Shown: positions 6,738 through 15,036 of the stretch, piece after piece | Layout of the letters: every line of letters starts with the position of its first letter | Position numbering within the stretch: position 1 is the stretch's first letter | Source: Bacillota bacterium | GTDB lineage: Bacteria; Bacillota; Limnochordia; Limnochordales; Geochordaceae | Length of the DNA: 33,439 bases | Assembly: GCA_040754675.1 (NCBI GenBank) | Contig: JBFMCJ010000003.1 | Location: forward strand, 1 to 33,439 | Direction of reading: 5' to 3' | Translations under genes and position numbers: made by a program | The notes under the pieces: model-generated | What the model was told of the DNA's origin: nothing | The model's input: the letters and a program-made list of their open reading frames with translations, nothing else | Databases searched by the model: none

Positions 6738-8945
6738 TCAGCCTGCCACACTCTCTGCGGCGCCCGCCGCGCTGCGCCGGACAGCTGACTGCACCTCGTC
6801 CAGCAGCCCGGAACGGCTGGCGGCCACCGCCGTGAGCGTCACATGGAAGGCGGCCCGCATCATGGCGGTGTAAAGCACTCGCCGGGCGCGCTCCACCTTC
6901 TCGACGTCCAACCCCCGAGAGGGGTAGCGCGGCTCCGTCACCCCGCAGATGAAGACGAAGGGAAACTCGATCCCCTTGGCGCTGTAAACCGTCAGGAGCT
7001 TCACGGTGGGTTCGAAAATGTTGATGGACTTCTCGACGCGCCCGCCGCCTCGTTCCTTCTCGTAAGGTTCGCACGGGACGCCCGTCGCCTCAAGCTCCGC
7101 GCTCAGGCGGCCCAACGCCGCCCTGCTGTTTGCAAAGACGGCGATCGAGGACGGGGCAACGCCCTGTTCAATCAGTTCGAATACGCGCCGCGCTACAAAC
7201 GCGGCCTCCTGCTCCTCGCTGTCAACCAGCACGACGTCCGGTACCGGTCCCTCCCGGTCCGCCGCCTCCGGCTCGACGAGGTCTTCGGCCAGCCGTGCGC
7301 GCACCCCGTTCAAGAGTGGTGCCGCCGCTTCGATGATCTGGCGGGTTGTGCGGTAGCACCGCCGCAAGACCGTCACGTGTCCGCCCGTGACCCGCAGCCC
7401 GGTGTCGGCCCAGCGGAACGACGCCCTGTACACGTTCTGCGCGGCGTCGCCCAGCACGACGAAGCCGTGGTCACGGCCGCCCTGAACCCGGATCAGCAGC
7501 CTGAAGACCGCCGGCAAGAGGTCCTGTGCCTCGTCGACGACCACCGCGTCGTACAGCGGCCAGTTGCCGGAGCGCTCTGGCAGCGCCCGGAGAAGGTGAG
7601 CAGGCAGCGCTTCCCACAGCATCTCGCCCCGGTTGGCGGCCTGCTTCTCGAGGGCGCGGTGCACCTGCCAGATGTAGCGTCGCTCCTCGGGTGAAATGGG
7701 AATGACCCGGCCCGACCGGTCAGTTTGGCGGGGGTCGGCGTATGTCTGCTCGTCCCGAATGGCGCGCCCGTAGATGACCTCAGCGATTTCGCTGAGAACG
7801 TACTCGTCCGGAAGGCCTGCAATGCGGGCAGTGGGTGCCGGCATACCCCGGCGGATCTCGGCGACCAGTTGCTTCAATTCGTTCCGGTCCACCATGCGAG
7901 CGCCGGGATGAACGCCACAGCGCTGTCCAAGGTCGCCCATCCACTGGTAGGCGGTCTGGACCGTCACCTTCAAGTCCTCGGGCCGGTTGCCCAGCACGTC
8001 CTGGAGCATCTGATAAACGGTGTCCCGCAGCACCTGATTGAAGCAGAGGAACAGGATGCGCGGCGAAAGCTGGGTCATCAGGAGGTGCTCGATACGCCGA
8101 ACGCCAACGACGGTCTTTCCCGTTCCGGCCGCGCCTTTGACCACCATGAGGCCCAGCCCCGGCCGTTCGATGAGGCGCCGCTGCTCGTCGCTGACCTGCG
8201 AGAGGAACTTGGCGAGCGGCATCCGCAGCAGGGCGGGCAACTGCTCCCGGGTGACCGGAAGCGCCGGGGGAGGCCCGAGGCCCGGAAGCGGGACGGGCAC
8301 GGGCGCCGCGGGGAGGCGCTGGATGTAAAGGGTTTGGAGCAGATCGGCCAGTTCCCGGTCGAGTCCGACGTTCTCCAGCGGGACGCGCGTGTCGGTGTTG
8401 AGAACAACCGGGATCAACTCCTCCGCCACGTGGTGGTATGCTAGGTCGGCAGAGGTGAGGTATTCGCCGTAGGTGCCGGGGTGAGCCGAAGCACGCCTCC
8501 ACGGGGAGGACGCCGCACGGCGGTTCGTTTTGCCCCGCTCGGCTTCCCCGCCGCTTCCGTCCGATAACGGGGGCACATACGCCGTGGAGCGGCCCAGCTC
8601 ATCACGCGGGTTGCCAGAGTAACCTTCCGCCCAGTCGTTGACGGAATGATCCCCGATGTTGAGCACGAGGGTCTCGGCAGACGCTTGTCCGCCGAGGGGC
8701 AGGTCGATGAGCCGATCACCCCGGGACACCCTGGTATGGTAGAGCTTGTGGCGGGGGTTATGGATGGGGCTTCGCTGAAGGGTCGCCGGGTCCGTCAGGA
8801 ACCCGTCGAGTACCCGGAAGACCGCGCCGGCCCGCCTCGGTTTGCCCTCGAGGTACTGCTGCAGCGAACGGTTGAACCGTTCACTGAGCCAGAGTCTTCT
8901 AAACGGCGGCGCCACGATCCCTTCCCGGTTTCCAATTGTGGCCAT
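6738..8945 (-). CDS. Superfamily I (UvrD/Rep-like) helicase with N-terminal RelE-like region
   Basis: About 735 residues from the ATG at 8945. An in-frame TTG (8963) and a GTG (8915, preceded by GGGAAGGG) are alternative starts. SF1 motifs: Walker A GAAGTGKT near 271-278, DEAQDL near 471-476, GDAAQNVYR near 499-507, CYRTTRQ near 530, SAKGIEFPFVF near 655-665 and RRVLYTAMMRA near 688-698. Residues about 15-110 resemble a RelE/ParE-type fold: LSERFNRSLQQYL, a dP-containing loop, YHTRVSRGDRLID and a terminal GDHSVNDWAEGY that parallels the HDeaY.WA ending of such toxins. A roughly 150-residue linker rich in Pro and Gly separates the two parts. It is likely involved in DNA or RNA unwinding under stress. 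The helicase assignment is firm; the RelE-like domain is inferred from pattern. Confidence 0.88.
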   Translation of the reverse strand: MATIGNREGIVAPPFRRLWLSERFNRSLQQYLEGKPRRAGAVFRVLDGFLTDPATLQRSPIHNPRHKLYHTRVSRGDRLIDLPLGGQASAETLVLNIGDHSVNDWAEGYSGNPRDELGRSTAYVPPLSDGSGGEAERGKTNRRAASSPWRRASAHPGTYGEYLTSADLAYHHVAEELIPVVLNTDTRVPLENVGLDRELADLLQTLYIQRLPAAPVPVPLPGLGPPPALPVTREQLPALLRMPLAKFLSQVSDEQRRLIERPGLGLMVVKGAAGTGKTVVGVRRIEHLLMTQLSPRILFLCFNQVLRDTVYQMLQDVLGNRPEDLKVTVQTAYQWMGDLGQRCGVHPGARMVDRNELKQLVAEIRRGMPAPTARIAGLPDEYVLSEIAEVIYGRAIRDEQTYADPRQTDRSGRVIPISPEERRYIWQVHRALEKQAANRGEMLWEALPAHLLRALPERSGNWPLYDAVVVDEAQDLLPAVFRLLIRVQGGRDHGFVVLGDAAQNVYRASFRWADTGLRVTGGHVTVLRRCYRTTRQIIEAAAPLLNGVRARLAEDLVEPEAADREGPVPDVVLVDSEEQEAAFVARRVFELIEQGVAPSSIAVFANSRAALGRLSAELEATGVPCEPYEKERGGGRVEKSINIFEPTVKLLTVYSAKGIEFPFVFICGVTEPRYPSRGLDVEKVERARRVLYTAMMRAAFHVTLTAVAASRSGLLDEVQSAVRRSAAGAAESVAG

Positions 8946-8963
8946 CGCACTCACGCAAGTCAA
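8935..8963 (-). promoter_or_regulatory. Possible promoter of the helicase gene
   Basis: On the minus strand TTGACT (plus 8958-8963) is followed after 17 bp by CACAAT (plus 8935-8940). If real, transcription would begin near 8928 and translation would have to start at the GTG at 8915, shortening the helicase by ten residues from the annotated start. Confidence 0.3.
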
Positions 8964-9018
8964 GCGCTGGATTTGGGCGGGGACACTGCTCCATCGCCGG
9001 CACAGGGCGTCGGACGAG

Positions 9019-9117
9019 CCCCGTGGAACGGGGCGAGCGATGAGCCGCTTTCCACCAGCAGGTACCGGTCGGTTGGCGTCGTATAGCTTGGGCTAAACCA
9101 CGGCGGCGGGCCGCCGT
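9019..9117. other. Two hairpins in the divergent intergenic region before the oxidase gene
   Basis: The 8946-9135 gap between the divergent helicase and oxidase genes holds CCCCGT-GGA-ACGGGG (9019-9033) and ACGGCGG-CGGG-CCGCCGT (9100-9117). The second ends 18 bases before the oxidase ATG and could affect its translation, or terminate read-through. No convincing promoter for the plus-strand cluster was recognised here. Confidence 0.35.
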
Positions 9118-9135
9118 TGCGGGGGCGAAGCCACA

Positions 9136-10320
9136 ATGCGTTCAGCCGACGTCGTCATCATCGGTGCGGGCGTCCATGGGGCGAGTGCTGCTTACCACCT
9201 GGCCAAAGCCGGCAAAGAGGTCCTCCTTCTCGAGAAAACGCACCCGGGAAGCGGTGCGTCCGGCGTTTCGGGCGGCATCATCCGCTGCCACTACTCCAAC
9301 GAGTCCATGGTCCGTCTCGCGCATCGCGCAGCCGAGCGCTGGCCTTCGCTGGCCGACGAGCTGGGTGGTCCGACCGACTACGTCCACAACGGTCTCATCA
9401 TGCTGGTGGCACCTGAGGATGCCGACACGCTGCGCCGGGTGGTCGAGATGCAACAGCGCCTCGGCGTCCGGACTCGAGTCATCGAGCTCTCCGAGGTGGA
9501 ACGGCACCTGCCCGGCCTCAATCCGGACGGGCTGGCGCTAGCCTGCATCGAGGAGTCGGCCGGGTACGCGGATCCCTACGCGGCCACCCAGGCGTTCATC
9601 GGCGCGGCGCGGCGGCTCGGAGCGCAGGTGGAATTGGAGACGCCGGTGACGGGGTTCGAGGTGGCCGGCGGCCGGGTGCGCGCGGTCGAAACCCCCAGGG
9701 GAACCATTCGTTGCGACTACGTCATCAATGCCGCCGGCGCCTGGGCCCGCCGGGTGGGCGAGCTCGTGGGCCTTGACCTTCCCGTCCATCCCGGTATCGT
9801 GCAAATGGCTGCCTTCAGGCCGGGATTTGCTGGCTACACGGGCACCTCCCCCACCTGGGTCGACCTGACGACCCTGACGTATTGCCGGCCGGACAGGGGC
9901 GGCCTGGCACTCTGCGGCGGGGGTACCGGCGAAAACGAGGCGCTTGTGTCGGAGGAGCCGGATCCGGACCATTTCAACCCCCACCCGCCGCTTTTGTTCG
10001 AGGCGGAGATGGCCGAAAACCTCGGGAGGCGCTTCAAGTGGCTCGCCGGCATCCCGAAGGTTCGGTCATGGGCGGGTGTGGACGGGATCAGCCCCGATTT
10101 CCACCTGATTTTCGGGGAGATGCCGGGTCTCAAGGGCTTCATCAACGTGATCGGCGGCAGCGGCAACTCGTTCAAGCTGAGCCCTGCCACCGGCGAAGCC
10201 GTCAGCGAGCTTATCGTGCACGGCGAATGCAGCCACCTGGACATGCAAGCCTTCTCCATCGACCGGTTCGAAGCGGGGCGGCCCTTCCGGGGCAAGTACC
10301 GGATGCACATCGTGGGGTAA
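9136..10320 (+). CDS. FAD-dependent amine/amino-acid oxidase (DAO family, sarcosine-oxidase-beta-like)
   Basis: A 394-residue protein. The N-terminal Rossmann dinucleotide fold DVVIIGAGVHGASAAYHL (GxGxxG at residues 10-15) ends in the acidic LLLEK strand. GSGASGVSGGIIRCHYSN near 37-54 is the flavin-contact segment of DAO enzymes, VINAAGAWARRVGELVG near 197-213 is the family's central motif, and IGGSGNSFKLSPATGEAV near 339-356 is the C-terminal FAD motif. Length is normal. Such enzymes oxidise D-amino acids, glycine, sarcosine or related secondary amines, releasing an imine plus H2O2 or passing electrons on. It begins the plus-strand transporter cluster 78 bp before livH, suggesting that the imported substrate is an amino acid or N-methyl amine. 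The ribosome-binding site is weak. Confidence 0.88.
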   Translation: MRSADVVIIGAGVHGASAAYHLAKAGKEVLLLEKTHPGSGASGVSGGIIRCHYSNESMVRLAHRAAERWPSLADELGGPTDYVHNGLIMLVAPEDADTLRRVVEMQQRLGVRTRVIELSEVERHLPGLNPDGLALACIEESAGYADPYAATQAFIGAARRLGAQVELETPVTGFEVAGGRVRAVETPRGTIRCDYVINAAGAWARRVGELVGLDLPVHPGIVQMAAFRPGFAGYTGTSPTWVDLTTLTYCRPDRGGLALCGGGTGENEALVSEEPDPDHFNPHPPLLFEAEMAENLGRRFKWLAGIPKVRSWAGVDGISPDFHLIFGEMPGLKGFINVIGGSGNSFKLSPATGEAVSELIVHGECSHLDMQAFSIDRFEAGRPFRGKYRMHIVG

Positions 10321-10398
10321 ACAGGCACGAGCTTCGCCGGGCAGGCCCGGCCCCGCATCCCACGCAGCCGGGTCATCAGCGGGCGGGGGGTTCGAGAA

Positions 10399-11286
10399 GT
10401 GGACCTGCTTGCTCAGGTAGCGCTAAACGGTCTTATTGCGGGCAGCATGTACGCTCTCGTCGCCATCGGGTACAACCTGGTGTACGGCGTCTTGAAGTTC
10501 ATCAACTTCGCTCACGGGGATGTGGCGATGGTCGGCGCGTACGTTGCCTTTTTCCTCACGGGAGCCGGGGTTGTGAGCGCAGGGCGCCTGGCAGGAGCTG
10601 TCGTGGCCGCAGCCGCCTTCTGCGCGCTGCTCGGGGTGTTGATTGAACGTGCCGTTTACCGCCCGCTGCGGGCTGCCCCCAGGCTCCAGCCGCTGATTGC
10701 CGCCATCGGCGCCGCCCTGGCGCTGCAGAGCGCCGTCATGTTGCTGGCGGGCGCCGGTATCCGGTCCTTGACCCTGGAGGGGCCTGGGGTCATTCGTCTC
10801 GGCTCCCTGTACCTGACACCGTCACAGATCCTGATCTTCGCCATGGGGCTCCTGCTGCTGGTCGCGGTACAGTTCCTCGTTTACCGGACCCCCTTCGGGG
10901 CGGACATCCGGGCAACTGCCGACAATCTGGCTCTGGCCCACGCGCTCGGCATCGACGTGGACCGCGTGATGCGTGCAGTGTTCGCCCTGGGGTCTGCCCT
11001 GGCCGGAGTCGGTGGCCTCCTGGTGGGGCTGGAAGTTCAACTGGCACCGACCATGGGCTTTTCGGTGGGCATGAAGGCATTCTCGGCAGTGGTGCTCGGA
11101 GGGATCGGAAGCCTCCCGGGAGCGATCGCCGGCAGCTTCATCATCGGGTTGACAGAGCACTTCACTGCATGGTTCACGTCCAGCCTCTGGAAGGAAACGG
11201 TCGCCTACCTCGCCCTGGTGCTGACGCTGCTTGTCCGGCCCTCGGGGCTTTTCGGAAGGCGCGCCGAGGAGGCCGTACGCTCGTGA
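10399..11286 (+). CDS. livH: Branched-chain-amino-acid-type ABC importer permease, LivH (first copy)
   Basis: A 295-residue membrane protein with about eight hydrophobic segments, starting at a GTG. The family N-terminal signature is clear: LNGLIAGSMYALVAIGYNLV followed by LKFINFAHGDVAMVGAY. The cytoplasmic loop RATADNLALAHALGIDVDRV precedes FALGSALAGVGGLLVG, as is usual in LivH. Its TGA overlaps the livM GTG as GTGA. With LivM it forms the channel of a hydrophobic amino acid transport (HAAT) system. Substrates of this class include Leu/Ile/Val but also amides, urea and aromatic acids, so the symbol denotes family, not proven substrate. Confidence 0.93.
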   Translation: MDLLAQVALNGLIAGSMYALVAIGYNLVYGVLKFINFAHGDVAMVGAYVAFFLTGAGVVSAGRLAGAVVAAAAFCALLGVLIERAVYRPLRAAPRLQPLIAAIGAALALQSAVMLLAGAGIRSLTLEGPGVIRLGSLYLTPSQILIFAMGLLLLVAVQFLVYRTPFGADIRATADNLALAHALGIDVDRVMRAVFALGSALAGVGGLLVGLEVQLAPTMGFSVGMKAFSAVVLGGIGSLPGAIAGSFIIGLTEHFTAWFTSSLWKETVAYLALVLTLLVRPSGLFGRRAEEAVRS

Positions 11287-12278
11287 TCTGGCACTTTCTC
11301 ATCACGGCATCGCTCATGGGCGCACTCGCCGTGAGCCTCAACCTGGCAGTGGGATCGGCCGGGCTGTTCAATATCGGGCACGCGGCCTACTTCGGCGTGG
11401 GTGCCTACACCTCGGCCCTGCTGGTGCTGGCCGGAGTTAGGTTCGAGCTGGCCCTGCCGGGTGCTGCTGTTGTAGCGGGGATCCTGGGGCTGGCGCTGGG
11501 AGGTCTGACGCTGAAGCTCGAAGGGGACTACTTCGCCGTGGCTTCGCTTGGCCTGGGAATCGTGACCCAGGCCGTGCTGAACAACTGGCAAGGCCTCACC
11601 CGGGGACCCATGGGGATCCCCGGCATCCCGGCGCCGGCCATCTTCGGGGTCGAGTTGAACACGCTACCCGCTCAGTTTCTCCTCGCGGCGTTTTATCTCG
11701 TCCTGGTCTACCTGACGGTGGAACGGCTGACGCGCTCTCCATTCGGGCTTTCGCTGCGGGCCGTGCGGGACGACGAAGCGGCGACGGCTGCTCTGGGCAA
11801 GCCCGTGGTGGCGCTCAAGGTTCAGGCGGCCGCCGTCTCCGCGCTCTTTGCCGGGGGTGCGGGAAGCCTCTACGCCCATTACGTGAGCTACATCGATCCC
11901 TCCCAGTTTGGCCTGGCGCTGTCGGTCAGCCTGCTTGTCGCCGTGATCTTCGGCGGGTTGGGAAACCACTTGGGGGCGATCCTGGCCGCCACCCTCCTGG
12001 CCGGCATGCAGCAAGGGTTGCTGCTGCTGGGCGTGCCGCCTGGGCTGTCCGGAGGGCTGCAGCAGCTTCTGTTCAGCGTCGCGCTCGTTGCCCTGGTGCT
12101 GGTGCGCCCCCGAGGCCTGCTGGCGGAGCGGCGCTGGCGGGCTGCCTTCGCGCCACCATCCCCCGAGCGTGGCGTTCGGGCTGCCTTCTCGAACAGCCGG
12201 CTCCCCGTATCCGTCGTGGAAGAAGGGCGCAACGATGCGCGCGACTCGTTCGGCCGCAGCATCCGCCACGGTGCTTGA
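11283..12278 (+). CDS. livM: Branched-chain-amino-acid-type ABC importer permease, LivM (first copy)
   Basis: About 331 residues from the GTG at 11283, which overlaps the livH stop (GTGA). The frame extends further upstream, but only as a hydrophilic sequence inside livH. Family motifs: VSLNLAVGSAGLFNIGHAAY with FGVGAYTSALL, then LKLEGDYFAVASLGLGIV and GLSLRAVRDDEAATAALGKP. About nine membrane segments are visible. After the last membrane helix (ending near VRPRGLLAERRW) there is an unusual hydrophilic tail of about 50 residues that overlaps the start of livG by 44 bp. Confidence 0.92.
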   Translation: MIWHFLITASLMGALAVSLNLAVGSAGLFNIGHAAYFGVGAYTSALLVLAGVRFELALPGAAVVAGILGLALGGLTLKLEGDYFAVASLGLGIVTQAVLNNWQGLTRGPMGIPGIPAPAIFGVELNTLPAQFLLAAFYLVLVYLTVERLTRSPFGLSLRAVRDDEAATAALGKPVVALKVQAAAVSALFAGGAGSLYAHYVSYIDPSQFGLALSVSLLVAVIFGGLGNHLGAILAATLLAGMQQGLLLLGVPPGLSGGLQQLLFSVALVALVLVRPRGLLAERRWRAAFAPPSPERGVRAAFSNSRLPVSVVEEGRNDARDSFGRSIRHGA

Positions 12279-13017
12279 AGTCCGTTCGGTCAGCAAACAC
12301 TTCGGCGGCCTGTCCGCTCTTCAAAGGGTCTCCATGAACGTCCGCGCCGGTGCCATCCATGGAATCATCGGGCCCAACGGATCGGGCAAGTCGACGCTGC
12401 TCAGCATCATAAGCGGGTTCTACCGGCCCTCCGAAGGGCGGATCGTGTTTGACGGCCAGGACATCACGGGATGGCGACCTGAGTGGATTGCGCGAGCCGG
12501 CCTTGTCCGAACCTTTCAACTCGCGCGCACCTTCTCCGGCCTTTCGGTGTGGGAGCACCTGCTGGTGGCTGTCCCCAACCCGACGGCGGAACGGTGCTGG
12601 CGGAGCCTGGCCAGCCCTTCCCGGCGGTGGATTGCGCCCGACCAGATCCAGCGGGCGAGGGAGTTACTCTCCCTGACGCGACTCGTTCATCTGGCCAACG
12701 AGCCCGCCGCCAACCTGTCTTACGGGCAGCAAAAGCTGCTTTCGATGGCGGCTGTGGTGATGACCGGAGCCCGGGTACTGCTCCTGGACGAGCCCATGGC
12801 CGGCGTAAACCCTGCGCTGGGGCAGGTGGTGCGGCAGGCCATAAGGGAGTGGAACCGGCAGGGTCTTACGTTCGTGATCGTGGAACACGACATGGGCTTC
12901 GTCATGGAGATGTGTGACGAGGTACTCGTCCTCGAGGCCGGCTCGGTCATCGCTCGTGGAACTCCTGACCGGGTGCGCACCGATCCGGACGTCATTCGGG
13001 CCTACCTGGGGGGCTAG
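12235..13017 (+). CDS. livG: LivG-type ABC importer ATPase (first copy)
   Basis: About 260 residues. The ATG at 12235 is preceded by GAAGAAGGGC and overlaps the end of livM by 44 bp; a GTG at 12271 (V-L-E-V-R-S-V) is an alternative that would overlap the livM stop more tightly. Walker A is GPNGSGKST, the signature is LSYGQQKLL, Walker B is VLLLDEPMAGVNP and the H-loop lies in VIVEHDMGF. LivG-type features are FQLARTFSGLSVWEHLLVA after the Q-loop and the C-terminal RTDPDVIRAYLGG tail. It pairs with the LivF ATPase that starts 9 bp downstream. Confidence 0.94.
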   Translation: MRATRSAAASATVLEVRSVSKHFGGLSALQRVSMNVRAGAIHGIIGPNGSGKSTLLSIISGFYRPSEGRIVFDGQDITGWRPEWIARAGLVRTFQLARTFSGLSVWEHLLVAVPNPTAERCWRSLASPSRRWIAPDQIQRARELLSLTRLVHLANEPAANLSYGQQKLLSMAAVVMTGARVLLLDEPMAGVNPALGQVVRQAIREWNRQGLTFVIVEHDMGFVMEMCDEVLVLEAGSVIARGTPDRVRTDPDVIRAYLGG

Positions 13018-13025
13018 CACGCGCC

Positions 13026-13766
13026 ATGTCCGGGGCTGACGTCGCGCTGCGGGTGGAGGAACTGCAGGCTTCCTACGGCCGGCTTCAGGTGCTTTACGGC
13101 GTGAGTCTGGCCGCCAGGGTGGGGGCCTGCACGGTCATCCTCGGCCCCAACGGGGCGGGCAAGTCCAGCCTCTTTCGAGCCATTTTCGGCCAGATGCAGC
13201 TCCTTGGAGGGCGGGTCACTCTGCAGGCAGAGGAGGTGACCGGGTTACGTGCGCGGGAGCTGGTCCGCCGGGGAATGGTGTTCGTACCCCAGGGGCGCAC
13301 GATCTTCCCTTCGCTGAGCGTGCAGGAAAACCTCGTCATCGGCCGGCGGGCAGCAGACCTGGGCGACGTGGCTCCCAGCGAGCAGGAACGGGTGCTTGGT
13401 TGGTTCCCGGTCTTGCGCGAGCGCCTCGGGCAAAGAGCCGGCACGCTGTCCGGCGGCGAGCAGCAGATGCTGGCCATCGCGCGGGCCCTGTTGACCCGCC
13501 CTCGTGTGCTGCTCGTGGATGAGCCGACGCTGGGCCTGGCGCCAATGGTACGCAAGCTGCTCTTCGAAACGATACGGGGGCTCGTCCGGGAAGGCATCAC
13601 GGTGGTCATGGTCGAGCAAAACGCCAGAGAGGCGCTTGCTGTCGCCGACTACGCCTACGTCCTGGAGATGGGGCGAAACCGCCTCGAAGGCGAAGGCCGG
13701 GCCATGCTCGGCGACCCCCGTCTCGAGAAGCTATATCTCGGCGGAAGTACGGAGAAGGGGGCTTGA
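13026..13766 (+). CDS. livF: LivF-type ABC importer ATPase (first copy)
   Basis: A 246-residue ATPase with Walker A GPNGAGKSS, signature LSGGEQQMLAIARA, Walker B VLLVDEPTLGLAP and the H-loop replaced by the Q of VMVEQNA, as normal for LivF. The RGMVFVPQGRTIFPSLSVQENL segment is the usual LivF signature region. Spacing from livG is 9 bp. The C-terminus (GDPRLEKLYLGG) is typical. The substrate-binding protein gene of this cassette follows 24 bp after the stop. Confidence 0.95.
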   Translation: MSGADVALRVEELQASYGRLQVLYGVSLAARVGACTVILGPNGAGKSSLFRAIFGQMQLLGGRVTLQAEEVTGLRARELVRRGMVFVPQGRTIFPSLSVQENLVIGRRAADLGDVAPSEQERVLGWFPVLRERLGQRAGTLSGGEQQMLAIARALLTRPRVLLVDEPTLGLAPMVRKLLFETIRGLVREGITVVMVEQNAREALAVADYAYVLEMGRNRLEGEGRAMLGDPRLEKLYLGGSTEKGA

Positions 13767-13789
13767 AGCCAGTGAGGAGGAGTGCAGAC

Positions 13790-14941
13790 ATGGTTCGCGG
13801 GAGCGCGGCCCGCGTATCGGCCGTTGCCACAGTTGTCCTGGCTGTGACGCTCGCGGTTGGGCTGCTGGTGCCCGTGGGCGGTGCGGCCCCCGCCGCCGCG
13901 GCGGCGGGAGAGCCGATTCGTCTTGGCTTCATCAACCATCTAACTGGCGACGCGGCCGTATATGGGGAGAGCATGCGTAAGGGGACTCAACTGGCGGTGG
14001 AAGAGATCAATGCCGCTGGCGGGATCAACGGGCGCCCCGTTGAGGTGGTCTACGTCGACGACCAGCTCAACGCCGCACAGGCCGTGGCAGGGGTCCGTCG
14101 TTTGATCGAGCGAGATCGCGTGCCGGTCATCATGGGCTCCGGCTCGTCGTCTATCACCCTCGCCATCGGCCCGGTTGCACGTGAGGCTCGGGTGGTGCTC
14201 ATCTCGTCCATCTCCACGGCTCCGGCTTTGAAAGATCTCGGGCCGTACTTCTTCGCCGTGATGGCGTCTGACTTCGCACAGGGCGAGGAGTGGGCCAACA
14301 TCGCCCGCCGGCGCGGTATCAAAGAGGCGGCGGTTGCCTACATCAACAATGACTACGGCATCGGAGTCAAGGACGTTTTCACCCGGCGCTTCACCGAAGA
14401 CGGGGGAAAGATTCTGGCGTCGGTGGCGTTTTCCGTCGGCGCAACGGATTTGAGGACGGAGATATTGAAACTGCGCCAGAGCAGAGCGCGGACCGTCTTC
14501 GTGGTCTCTCATGTCAGGGAAGGCGCTCTCCTCATCAAACAAGCGGCGGAACTGGGGCTTCGGCCCCAGTGGATCGGCGACGTTGCGCTTCAGACCCGGG
14601 AGGTTCCCGAACTGGCGGGTTCGGCTGCAGAGGGGATGCTGGCGCTGAGCGCAGGTGTCAAAGGCGAAGCCTACGAGCGGTTCGCCAGGCGCTTCGTGGA
14701 GCGGTACGGCGAAGAGCCGACCATCTGGTCGGACTTCGCCTACGACACGACCCACCTGGTGGTGGAAGCGATCCGGGTGAACGGCTACTCGGCCGAGGGG
14801 ATCCGGCGATGGCTCGACCGGGTCGAGGGGTGGCCGGGGGCCAGCGGGCGCATCAGCTTCGACGAGAACGGCATCCGCTCAGTGGACGGCGCATTTCAGC
14901 TCTATCAGGTGGTCAACGGGAGGTGGGTGCCCGTACCCTGA
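13790..14941 (+). CDS. Branched-chain-amino-acid-type ABC substrate-binding protein (first copy, LivJ/LivK-like)
   Basis: A 383-residue protein from the ATG at 13790, which has AGGAGGAG seven bases upstream; a TTG at 13763 overlapping the livF stop is rejected. Residues 1-38 form a signal peptide with a long hydrophobic core and an AAPAAAAAG cleavage region. There is no lipobox cysteine, so the protein should be free in the periplasm or medium. The mature part follows the Peripla_BP_6 plan: IRLGFINHLTGDAAVYGESM, GTQLAVEEINAAGGINGRPV, VPVIMGSGSSSITLAI and AVAYINNDYGIGVKD. It supplies ligand to LivHMGF encoded just upstream. The ligand is not predictable from motifs alone. Confidence 0.92.
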   Translation: MVRGSAARVSAVATVVLAVTLAVGLLVPVGGAAPAAAAAGEPIRLGFINHLTGDAAVYGESMRKGTQLAVEEINAAGGINGRPVEVVYVDDQLNAAQAVAGVRRLIERDRVPVIMGSGSSSITLAIGPVAREARVVLISSISTAPALKDLGPYFFAVMASDFAQGEEWANIARRRGIKEAAVAYINNDYGIGVKDVFTRRFTEDGGKILASVAFSVGATDLRTEILKLRQSRARTVFVVSHVREGALLIKQAAELGLRPQWIGDVALQTREVPELAGSAAEGMLALSAGVKGEAYERFARRFVERYGEEPTIWSDFAYDTTHLVVEAIRVNGYSAEGIRRWLDRVEGWPGASGRISFDENGIRSVDGAFQLYQVVNGRWVPVP

Positions 14942-15036
14942 GCGTGTGGAATGACGGTTAAAGGAGACCGGTTGCAGATGACTAATACGCATTACCACCT
15001 CGACCCGGTTCCCGGGCTCGACCCGACCCTGGGAAG

